A stretch of DNA of 23,689 bases from Bacteroidota bacterium. Lineage in GTDB: Bacteria; Bacteroidota; Bacteroidia; Flavobacteriales; Weeksellaceae. Shown piece by piece: positions 8,007-14,301 of the stretch. How positions within the stretch are numbered: position 1 is the first letter of the stretch; every line of letters starts with the position of its first letter. The notes under the pieces are model-generated. The model searched no databases, was not told the DNA's origin, and saw only the letters and a list, made by a program, of their open reading frames with translations. The DNA is taken from assembly GCA_023448955.1 (NCBI GenBank), contig JAEXJU010000130.1, positions 1 to 23,689 of the forward strand, in the 5' to 3' direction. The position numbers were made by a program, and so were the translations under genes.

Positions 8007-8182
8007 TATAATAAATATCTTAACTCCTTGCATAGTCGTAGCGATTATTGAGCATTTACTAATATTTCTGAAGCTATCCATTTACGAACTTAAATGTCGG
8101 GAATATTTCAAAAAATTATAATACATTATTAATAGTTAAATTTTTTTAGAAGAAATTTTATCATAAATAGATTTTACATAAA

Positions 8183-8713
8183 ATGAAGAATGTAGAGAAT
8201 ATTCCTTTTTTACTGCAACAAATTGAAGGTAAATTAAATTCGCTATCTATAGAACAGGATAAATTAGATAATCCTCTTTTTGATATAGAAGTGACCAAAA
8301 ACGAAATCTTACGGATCGAAAGTGAAATTGACCCGATAAAGAAAGAACTTATATCTTATACTGATATTCAGAGGCAGAAAGAATTAATGAGGATTCGTCT
8401 AACAGAGTATATGGATGTACTCGGCAAAAATCACGATCTCCCTTTTTCAAAAAGTCAGGGGCGTATTGGAGAATTAAATTTTTATCTAAAGCCCCTTGTT
8501 GATATCAGAAGTATTTTGAACAACGATTTGACAACTGGTATCAGCGTTAATTTAGCCCTGACAAAAGATCCATCTGATGCAGTCTTTGATGCAGAATCAT
8601 TTAGAGAAACTCTTTTTCAGCAAAGACATAGTATTATCCAAGCAAACAATATCTTTCAACTCTTTGAAGTGTGCAGAAATTTCCTTGAAAAGATAAAGAT
8701 AAATTATAAGTAA
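8183..8713 (+). CDS. Hypothetical coiled-coil protein
   Basis: I do not recognise the family of this 176-residue protein. It is soluble, without signal peptide or membrane segment. Residues 5-75 are strongly helical with regular charged and hydrophobic spacing (LLQQIEGKLNSLSIEQDKL, then RIESEIDPIKKEL), suggesting a coiled coil. The rest (90-176) looks globular. About 175 bp of AT-rich, featureless DNA separate it from the two-TM gene, so it probably has its own promoter. Its stop codon is only 5 bp from the stop of the convergent AbiEi-like gene. It is as AT-rich as the rest of the element. Confidence 0.6.
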   Translation: MKNVENIPFLLQQIEGKLNSLSIEQDKLDNPLFDIEVTKNEILRIESEIDPIKKELISYTDIQRQKELMRIRLTEYMDVLGKNHDLPFSKSQGRIGELNFYLKPLVDIRSILNNDLTTGISVNLALTKDPSDAVFDAESFRETLFQQRHSIIQANNIFQLFEVCRNFLEKIKINYK

Positions 8714-8718
8714 TTTTT

Positions 8719-9537
8719 TTATTGGATAATGTCTTCATTGTAATGGATTCGCCACTTCGGATTGTACTGAGGTGAAGTTAACTGATAGTCTAAGTAAAAA
8801 TCATAATCACTATTCATTGCCAGAAATTTACTGTAAAACTCTTCTTTATAACCTGCATTATCCAAGTAGAATCCAATAGCTTGGTGATAAGGATATACAA
8901 ATGATAATTTTTTATAATGATGATGTAATTTATCTGCGTCAATTAATTGCTTTACCATAGCAAATGCATTAAGGATATTTTTTGTTCCACCGGAATATAG
9001 TGGTCTTACAGTACAGTCTATAAGTGTCTTTTCAAGATTTGAAACTTTTACTCCATTAATGAAGGTTTCCATTGTAGTACTGCTTTGATTTTTAAGAAAG
9101 TAAAATGTTTTGTCTCTGAATTGCTTTATATTTTTTGTGACTCTCTGAGGTTTACTAAAAGCTAAATCTATATTTCCTTGAGTTAAGGTGTTTTTAGGAC
9201 TGGAAATGCTATCGATCTCTTCTGATAAATAGATGGCGTTGTTTTCAATAGTACTTATTTGATGCATTATTAGTGCTGAATGGTGGCTAAAGTGTGTATA
9301 TTTGTTATACGCATAAACCAAGTCAACAACTTCAGGATTGGAGTCATTGAAAATATATAAATCTTGTTCTAAGGTGTAATGTTTTTGAAGTATGTATTCG
9401 CTAATTTCTTTACTTAATTTTTTGAATTTGCGAAAACTCGAAATTTCCTGTACCAAATAATCAAATTCCTTTTTATTTAAAGCCTTTCTGTGAGGACTAC
9501 CAGCAATATAAGCATCAACAATCTTTTCAAAATTCAT
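8719..9537 (-). CDS. AbiEi-like (type IV antitoxin family) transcriptional regulator
   Basis: This 272-residue protein resembles AbiEi antitoxin-family regulators. The first 85 or so residues are helical and should hold the winged-helix DNA-binding part. A core stretch (residues 91-120) contains YTHFSHHSALIMHQIS and IYLSEEI, and a later stretch, VSNLEKTLIDCTVRPLYSGG, matches the LE-TLID-xxRPxYxGG pattern of this family. AbiEi normally represses its operon and counteracts the nucleotidyltransferase toxin AbiEii. No AbiEii gene is adjacent. Instead it diverges from hipBA across about 150 bp, with its own promoter and a palindrome in its leader. It could be a stand-alone regulator, an orphan antitoxin, or a third part of the HipBA system. 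Family assignment is moderately sure; partner unknown. Confidence 0.65.
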   Translation of the reverse strand: MNFEKIVDAYIAGSPHRKALNKKEFDYLVQEISSFRKFKKLSKEISEYILQKHYTLEQDLYIFNDSNPEVVDLVYAYNKYTHFSHHSALIMHQISTIENNAIYLSEEIDSISSPKNTLTQGNIDLAFSKPQRVTKNIKQFRDKTFYFLKNQSSTTMETFINGVKVSNLEKTLIDCTVRPLYSGGTKNILNAFAMVKQLIDADKLHHHYKKLSFVYPYHQAIGFYLDNAGYKEEFYSKFLAMNSDYDFYLDYQLTSPQYNPKWRIHYNEDIIQ

Positions 9538-9547
9538 TAGTACGTAG

Positions 9548-9580
9548 TATTATTTACTTATGTATACATAAGAAATAATA
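9548..9580. promoter_or_regulatory. Palindromic operator in the leader of the AbiEi-like gene
   Basis: A 33-bp inverted repeat: arms TATTATTT-a-CTTATGTA (9548-9564) and TACATAAG-AAATAATA (9565-9580), perfect apart from one extra A. The centre TTATGTATACATAA is fully symmetric. It starts directly after the -7 box and covers the expected transcription start of the minus-strand gene, so a bound repressor would block it. AbiEi-type regulators bind inverted repeats at their own promoters, so autoregulation is the simple reading. Confidence 0.7.
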
Positions 9581-9612
9581 CAAAGTTAGTCTTTTTTATT
9601 TGAAAAGTCAAA
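9581..9612 (-). promoter_or_regulatory. Promoter of the AbiEi-like gene
   Basis: Read on the minus strand, TTTG (9612-9609), 20 bp, then TAACTTTG (9588-9581). This is an exact match to the Bacteroidota consensus TTTG-N19-21-TAnnTTTG. The predicted start of transcription falls near 9575, giving a leader of about 40 nt. Confidence 0.75.
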
Positions 9613-9632
9613 TGGAGGAGATTTTTATTTAA

Positions 9633-9685
9633 AATGTCCGTTATTTCATACAAAATGTGTAATTTTGTATGAAATAACGGACATT
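9633..9685. promoter_or_regulatory. 53-bp perfect palindrome with embedded hipBA promoter
   Basis: Two 24-bp arms (9633-9656 and 9662-9685) are perfect inverted copies around the 5-bp spacer GTGTA. The right arm ends on the base before the hipB ATG. TAATTTTG at 9660-9667, across the centre, is an exact TAnnTTTG -7 box, with no good -33 TTTG upstream. Binding of the HipB antitoxin or the HipBA complex here would directly cover the promoter. The length and perfection exceed the short TATCC-N8-GGATA boxes known for E. coli HipB. Confidence 0.8.
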
Positions 9686-9973
9686 ATGAAAAAGAAACAA
9701 ATAATTTTACCCAAGTATTTGGCTCTGCTGGAACAAATGGGAGAGAATATTAAACTTGCTCGAAAAAGAAGAAAATTAACTACAGAGCAGGTTTCAGAGA
9801 GAGCCGGAATTGTACGTTCAACACTACATCTTATTGAAAAAGGTGATCCAAGTGTGGCAATGGGATCATATTTTAATGTTTTGAGAGTATTGGGTCTTAG
9901 CGATGATATTTTAAAGCTTGGATCTGATGATGAATTTGGAAGAAAATTGCAAGATTTAGAATTACTGAAATAA
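9686..9973 (+). CDS. hipB: HipB-family antitoxin, XRE-type HTH
   Basis: This 95-residue DNA-binding antitoxin should neutralise HipA and repress the operon. It carries a Cro/C1-type HTH, residues about 20-70: NIKLARKRRKLTTEQVSE, then AGIVRSTLHLIEKG and a helix MGSYFNVLRVLGL. Start: a TTG at 9665 is in frame, but that region is the right arm of the palindrome and the -7 box. ATG at 9686, one base after the palindrome, gives the Lys-rich N-terminus (MKKKQIILPKYLALLEQMGE). The leader would be only about 12 nt. It lies 9 bp before hipA, in the usual antitoxin-first order. Confidence 0.85.
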   Translation: MKKKQIILPKYLALLEQMGENIKLARKRRKLTTEQVSERAGIVRSTLHLIEKGDPSVAMGSYFNVLRVLGLSDDILKLGSDDEFGRKLQDLELLK

Positions 9974-9982
9974 TATAATTAA

Positions 9983-11239
9983 ATGAAATCTACTAAAGTT
10001 GACATATTTGTATATGCAGATTGGATTGACCTTCAAGGTCCTCATTTAATGGGGATTTTGTCAGCTCATCAGGGTAAAGGAAAAAAGTCCTTTAGTTTTG
10101 AATATGATAAAGAGTGGATTAAAAGTGCGGGTCAAAATTTAATAGATCCTGATCTTCAGTTGTTTGGAGGTCCACAATATCCAACCAATAAAGAAAATTT
10201 TGGTGTTTTTATGGATAGTATGCCTGATACTTGGGGAAGAACACTAATGAAAAGAAAATCTATTCAGGTAGCCAAAGAAACTGGAGAGAAAGAAAAGAAA
10301 CTTTATGATCTGGATTATTTATTAGGAGTGTATGACCAAACAAGGATGGGTGCTCTGCGATTTAAGACTTCAATAGATGGAAATTTTTTAGATGATGATG
10401 AGAATAACCCTACACCACCCTGGTCATCATTAAGAGAGTTGGAGGCAGCCGTGAAAAGTTTTGAAAATGAAGATGAGCCTAAAATGAAAAGGTTATTAGC
10501 ACTGCTTGTAGTTCCAGGATCTTCATTAGGGGGTGCAAGACCGAAAGCTAATGTTATGGATCAGGAAAAAAATTTATGGATTGCTAAATTTCCTTCAAAA
10601 AATGATACAATTGATAAGGCAGCGTGGGAATATCTGGCATACCGATTAGCTACTGATGCCGGAATTAATATGTCAGAAACAAAGATTCAAAAATTAAGTA
10701 ACAGCTATCATACATTTTTCACCAAAAGATTTGATAGAACAAACTCCGGAAGAATTCATTTTTCGTCAGCTATGACTATGACAGGAAACAATGAAGAAAA
10801 ATTAAGAGATTCAACTGCAAGTTACCTTGATATCGTTGATTTTATTACGAACTACGGTATTGATGTTAACAATAATTTGAAGGAATTATGGAGAAGAATC
10901 GTGTTTAGTATTTGTATATCAAACACAGATGATCACCTTAGAAATCACGGATTTATTTTAACCCCAAAAGGATGGATACTTTCACCAGCCTATGACATTA
11001 ATCCGTCTGTGGATAAAGAAGGACTTGCTCTAAATATTGATACAGATAATAATGCTTTGGATCTTGAACTTGCTAAGGAAGTGGGCGCTCAATTTAGACT
11101 GAACGAAAATGAAATGGATGAAATCATTGAAAAAGTCATTTCGGTTGTAAGAGGATGGGAAAGTATTGCTAGCGAGATTGGAATACCCAGATCTGAACAA
11201 GAGCGTATGAGATCTGCATTTTTACCATTTGAAAATTAA
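9983..11239 (+). CDS. hipA: HipA-family serine/threonine kinase toxin
   Basis: HipA toxins are kinases; E. coli HipA phosphorylates GltX and causes growth arrest. All 418 residues appear intact. The N-terminal HipA_N (couple) domain is about 1-120, including FGVFMDSMPDTWGR. A Gly-rich phosphate loop with a candidate autophosphorylation Ser follows (SSLGGARPKA, 180-189). Lys202 in WIAKFPS is the likely ATP-binding lysine. The catalytic loop NTDDHLRNHGF has Asp316, and SPAYDINP has the metal-binding Asp338. Because the N domain is fused, this is not the split HipBST type. The target cannot be read from sequence; the N-terminus and loop look unlike E. coli HipA, so GltX should not be assumed. 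Directly downstream of hipB. Confidence 0.92.
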   Translation: MKSTKVDIFVYADWIDLQGPHLMGILSAHQGKGKKSFSFEYDKEWIKSAGQNLIDPDLQLFGGPQYPTNKENFGVFMDSMPDTWGRTLMKRKSIQVAKETGEKEKKLYDLDYLLGVYDQTRMGALRFKTSIDGNFLDDDENNPTPPWSSLRELEAAVKSFENEDEPKMKRLLALLVVPGSSLGGARPKANVMDQEKNLWIAKFPSKNDTIDKAAWEYLAYRLATDAGINMSETKIQKLSNSYHTFFTKRFDRTNSGRIHFSSAMTMTGNNEEKLRDSTASYLDIVDFITNYGIDVNNNLKELWRRIVFSICISNTDDHLRNHGFILTPKGWILSPAYDINPSVDKEGLALNIDTDNNALDLELAKEVGAQFRLNENEMDEIIEKVISVVRGWESIASEIGIPRSEQERMRSAFLPFEN

Positions 11240-11351
11240 TCTTTTAAAATAATCTTAGTAAATAAATTTTAATTGATTAATACGTTTAGAATGAGCTATA
11301 AAAATTAAGTTTCAACAGTAGGTAAAAACTTATTGCTTAATATCGATTACA

Positions 11352-11407
11352 AAAACACAGTGTTTTAAGTGTTTTCGTCGTGTTTTTCAAACACAGCGAA
11401 AACACTT
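11352..11407. repeat. GTGTTTT/AAAACAC iteron-like array and nested hairpin
   Basis: GTGTTTT occurs at 11360-11366, 11369-11375 and 11380-11386. The inverse AAAACAC is at 11352-11358 and 11399-11405, with a variant CAAACAC at 11388-11394. These words build nested inverted repeats: outer arms AAGTGTTTTCG (11367-11377) / CGAAAACACTT (11397-11407) and inner GTGTTT (11380-11385) / AAACAC (11389-11394). It lies 37 bp before the first gene of the replication block. It may be a regulator binding site, an origin of the element with iterons, or a terminator for hipA (T-run after the outer arm); the first two fit the repeated word better. Confidence 0.55.
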
Positions 11408-11443
11408 TTTTCATTTGCACCATAATAATTAAAATCAAGTATT

Positions 11444-11794
11444 ATGGATTTGCAAAATATTTCATTTGAAAATTTACCACAAGCAGTCGCCTTCTTAATT
11501 CGTGAACTTGCTGAGATAAAGCATCTGGTATCAAAAGAAGATGTTGTTATACCTCTCAAAAAAATTCCAATCGGAATAGATGAAGTAGCATCCTTAATCG
11601 GTAAAGCGAAACCAACCATTTACACTCTTGTTAGAGAAAGAAAAATCCCATGCTACAAAAACGGTAAGAAACTATATTTTTTTGAAGAAGAAATACTGAA
11701 CTGGATTTCTAAAGGCAAGAAAAAGACCTTGCAGGAAATTACCGAGGAATGTGAAGCGGATTTTAAGAAAAATCGCAGAAGACAACATAACTAA
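11444..11794 (+). CDS. HTH_17 (excisionase-family) DNA-binding protein
   Basis: This 116-residue protein has an N-terminal helix (residues 1-30) that may mediate dimerisation. A MerR/excisionase-like HTH_17 domain follows at about 40-85 (GIDEVASLIGKAKPTIYTLV, then KIPCYKNGKKLYFFEEEILN), and the tail is Lys/Arg-rich. Similar small HTH proteins start the replication and mobilization blocks of Bacteroidota elements. It is followed after 5 bp by the DUF3853 gene and probably heads an operon of four genes up to the primase. The GTGTTTT array directly upstream is a natural candidate operator. A role as regulator of the rep block or as excision factor is inference. Confidence 0.75.
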   Translation: MDLQNISFENLPQAVAFLIRELAEIKHLVSKEDVVIPLKKIPIGIDEVASLIGKAKPTIYTLVRERKIPCYKNGKKLYFFEEEILNWISKGKKKTLQEITEECEADFKKNRRRQHN

Positions 11795-11799
11795 TAAAA

Positions 11800-12165
11800 A
11801 TGCGATCGATGTCTAACGAAATTAATAAACTAAAGCAAAAGCTTATTTGGCAAATGACCGGGGAGGAATTAGTAAGTTTATTTAAATATGAAAATATTTA
11901 TATAACAAATCGTACAAAGAGATCCTTGCAGCAAAATAAAATAATTGATGAAAAGTATGTGTATGGTCTTAAAGGTATAGCCAAGTTATTTAATTGCAGT
12001 ATTTCATCTGCTATGAGATTAAAAAAGAGCGGTAAAATTAAAGATGCGATCACTCAGGAGGGGCGAAAAATTGTCCTGGACGTTGAGAGAGCTTTAGTTC
12101 TAATTAACAATGAATATGAACTAATAAACTGCAATAAAGAAAAAGATGATGTCGTTACAAGATAG
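11800..12165 (+). CDS. DUF3853-family protein
   Basis: This 121-residue protein matches what I know of DUF3853, found in Bacteroidota mobile elements. An N-terminal segment (LIWQMTGEELVSLFKYEN) is followed by the hallmark region VYGLKGIAKLFNCSISSAMR and KKSGKIKDAITQEGRKIVLD. The latter is a HTH-like unit, so it is probably a small DNA-binding or regulatory protein. A second ATG at 11809 could be the start (MSNEINKL). The next gene overlaps its end by 20 bp in another frame, which points to coupled translation. Its function is unknown beyond association with replication and transfer blocks. Confidence 0.75.
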   Translation: MRSMSNEINKLKQKLIWQMTGEELVSLFKYENIYITNRTKRSLQQNKIIDEKYVYGLKGIAKLFNCSISSAMRLKKSGKIKDAITQEGRKIVLDVERALVLINNEYELINCNKEKDDVVTR

Positions 12166-13240
12166 CAGTCAGAAAATCATTCGCAAGGAATTTAAAAATG
12201 AAAGAATTCCTGAGAGTATAAGAATAGGCAACCATTTTGTTGATGATTTTATCTTTGATGAAAATAGTCAAGCCGCCAACATTCCCATCAATGCGCTAAG
12301 GGTTATATTTAATATAATCTCTATTATAAGTAATGAACAATTCAGACCTGAAGATCGTCCGAAGCAACTCTCTTTGTTCGATGATGATTTTGAGACTGAA
12401 AATAATACTTTCGCCCTGCTTAAAATTAAGAATAGCAAAATTTCTCCCAGTGGCTCAACAAAGCAGGTAATTAATGCCTATGAGTTTTTAGCAAAATTTA
12501 AGATGGGATGGTATAAGTCCCAGAATAGAAAAGGTAAGGAAATCAAAACTTTTGCAGGACTTATATCAACACCAACCTACGATGAAAGAGGCTACACATC
12601 TTTTCTTATCAGCAGTTATTGGCTGAAGAAATTAATTGTAATACCGGAATATAATTATATGCTTTATCAGTTGGTGTATAATATTAAAAATAATAAACAT
12701 ATCATATTTGCAATTTGGCTGGCTAAACTTCCATCAACTGGCACTGTATTGAAACTGTCAACATTTAATTCGAAGTTTGACTTAAATTATCGAACAGCAA
12801 ATGATTTTTGTTTTAAATTTTTAAAACAGGTTAAGGGCAGTCTCGATAAATACAGTACAGTGTCATTTAATTTCAAATGCAAAGGAGAAAACATTGCAAT
12901 TCATCCATATTCCACTGAAAAAATTCAGGAAGCAGATTTGAATATAGATAGCGAACACTTGTTCATCACCTATCGAATTAATTATTTTAAAAAAAGGTAC
13001 AGATTGCAGGAGCAGGAAATGCTGCAGTTCGCATATCATTATCGAAATATATTACAGACAAGAGAGCTGATAGAGAAATCTTACAATTACTTTATCAAAA
13101 AAAATAGAAAATTAAAACTACGATCCTCTGATTTTAGTGGTAAGGTATTTTTAAAGGAGATACAACAACTTATGATAGAACTTTACCGGGACACAAGAAT
13201 GGGAAAATTTCTTCCGGATGGATATCCCGTCATTTTTTAA
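12146..13240 (+). CDS. Putative replication initiator (Rep-like)
   Basis: This 364-residue protein lies between DUF3853 and the primase. No catalytic motif is visible. The order of segments resembles winged-helix initiator proteins: an N-terminal domain with ALRVIFNIISIISNEQF and FALLKIKNSKISPSGSTKQ, and a second one with IWLAKLPSTGTVLKLSTFNS, followed by NDFCFKFLKQVKGSLDKYS. The highly basic C-terminal region (about 280-364) could bind DNA. If it is an initiator, the GTGTTTT array at 11352-11407 is a candidate binding site. It overlaps the preceding gene by 20 bp, and the primase follows after 22 bp. The Rep role rests on layout and general resemblance rather than a firm family match. Confidence 0.55.
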   Translation: MMSLQDSSQKIIRKEFKNERIPESIRIGNHFVDDFIFDENSQAANIPINALRVIFNIISIISNEQFRPEDRPKQLSLFDDDFETENNTFALLKIKNSKISPSGSTKQVINAYEFLAKFKMGWYKSQNRKGKEIKTFAGLISTPTYDERGYTSFLISSYWLKKLIVIPEYNYMLYQLVYNIKNNKHIIFAIWLAKLPSTGTVLKLSTFNSKFDLNYRTANDFCFKFLKQVKGSLDKYSTVSFNFKCKGENIAIHPYSTEKIQEADLNIDSEHLFITYRINYFKKRYRLQEQEMLQFAYHYRNILQTRELIEKSYNYFIKKNRKLKLRSSDFSGKVFLKEIQQLMIELYRDTRMGKFLPDGYPVIF

Positions 13241-13262
13241 TTAATCTAATATTTTATTTACA

Positions 13263-14099
13263 ATGAATTGTGAGCAAATAAAACAAAACGTCAGTATCAG
13301 GACGGTTATGGAATCCTATGGTCTATTCCCTGTAAAAGAAAACAAAAGAACAGCATTTTATTTTGCATTAGATAGACAAGAGAAAACAGCCAGCCTGTCT
13401 GTAGATTTCATTAAGAATACAGCTTTTGATTTTGGAACAGGTAAAATATATGATGTTATATCAATAGTTCAAGCTATTAATAAATGTAATGTTTCAACAG
13501 CGCTTGAATATTTAAATAAGCTTGATTTTTCGCCTACAATAGATAATGTGGTTGAAACAAATGATGGCTTTACTTATAATGTTTTAAAAACAATCGATGT
13601 CGAGCATCCTGCGTTGCTAGAGTATCTTAAGTCAAGGGGAGTTTTGAATTGTAAAAGTCTTATCAAAGAGATCCATTACAAAATAGAAGATAAATATTAT
13701 TTTGCGATTGCTTTTTTTAATAATTCAGGAGGTATTGAAGTCCGTAATAAATATTCTAAAATCTGCCTCGGACCAAAAGATGTGACGTTAATAAAGAAGG
13801 GAAATCAGCAAAATAATGAAATTGTTGTATTTGAGGGCTTTTTTGATTATTTGTCATATAAAACGATAGAAGATGATAAATTTTCTTCAGATGCAGATTA
13901 TTTAGTCTTTAATTCAACATCGATGCTCTTAGCGGGAGATAAAATACTAAAGAAATACAAAAAAATATCTCTATTTCTTGATAATGATAAAACGGGAAAA
14001 ACTGTCGTAGAGCAGATCCGCAACAGCTATAAAAATGTTGAAGATTTTTCCTGGATGTACCAACATTATAAAGATTTGAATCAGTGGCTGATAAGGTGA
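13263..14099 (+). CDS. Toprim-domain primase of mobile-element type
   Basis: This 278-residue DnaG-like protein probably primes replication of the excised element. The N-terminal region (1-75) corresponds to a CHC2-like domain, but the zinc ligands are gone: the usual CPFHxEKTPSF is replaced by FYFALDRQEKTASLSV and the second Cys pair by FDFGTG. The Toprim domain spans about 185-270, with Glu191 in VVFEGFFDYLSY and the DxD pair Asp240/Asp242 in LFLDNDKTG. It lacks a helicase part, as do the primases of NBU-type Bacteroides elements. It is the last gene of the HTH-DUF3853-Rep block and ends 19 bp before a strong terminator stem. Confidence 0.8.
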   Translation: MNCEQIKQNVSIRTVMESYGLFPVKENKRTAFYFALDRQEKTASLSVDFIKNTAFDFGTGKIYDVISIVQAINKCNVSTALEYLNKLDFSPTIDNVVETNDGFTYNVLKTIDVEHPALLEYLKSRGVLNCKSLIKEIHYKIEDKYYFAIAFFNNSGGIEVRNKYSKICLGPKDVTLIKKGNQQNNEIVVFEGFFDYLSYKTIEDDKFSSDADYLVFNSTSMLLAGDKILKKYKKISLFLDNDKTGKTVVEQIRNSYKNVEDFSWMYQHYKDLNQWLIR

Positions 14100-14118
14100 T
14101 GATGTTTTCAGTAAAGAC

Positions 14119-14150
14119 AAAACCGCTACTTAATAGTAGCGGTTTCATTT
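14119..14150 (+). terminator. Terminator after the primase gene
   Basis: The perfect 11-bp stem AAACCGCTACT (14119-14129) / AGTAGCGGTTT (14134-14144) has a TAAT loop, followed by CATTTT. It ends the replication block and, read backwards, could also serve the small minus-strand ORF at 14162-14284. Confidence 0.8.
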
Positions 14151-14161
14151 TGAAATTAATC

Positions 14162-14284
14162 TTATTGAGTAACCCATCCTGGCACTCCGTTCACACTTTT
14201 TAATATAAAGGTTCCATTTGATGGGGGAATAGGAATTACTTCAGTTGCAAAACCAAAGCTGTATTTTTTTACGCAATTAATCAT
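14162..14284 (-). pseudogene. 40-codon ORF, likely C-terminal remnant of a larger gene
   Basis: An ATG-started minus-strand frame of 40 residues ends in GTFILKSVNGVPGWVTQ. This ending resembles the C-termini of long Bacteroidota surface or tail-fibre-like proteins (a G-x-x-xLKSVNG-x-x-xWV pattern), known to me only from memory. The short N-terminal part looks arbitrary, so it may be the end of a gene whose front was lost when the cargo was joined to the replication block. It could also be a real small protein. Its start codon is 17 bp from the start of the LtaS-like gene on the other strand. Confidence 0.35.
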
Positions 14285-14301
14285 TTCAAATATTTAGATA
14301 T

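Noticed and set aside
9634..9672. 12-codon leader ORF (ATG 9634) within the hipB palindrome, preceded by GGAGGAG at 9614-9620.
   Set aside because: The spacing to the purine run is long, Bacteroidota rarely use Shine-Dalgarno sites, and the -7 box lies downstream of this ATG, so it would not be in the main transcript.
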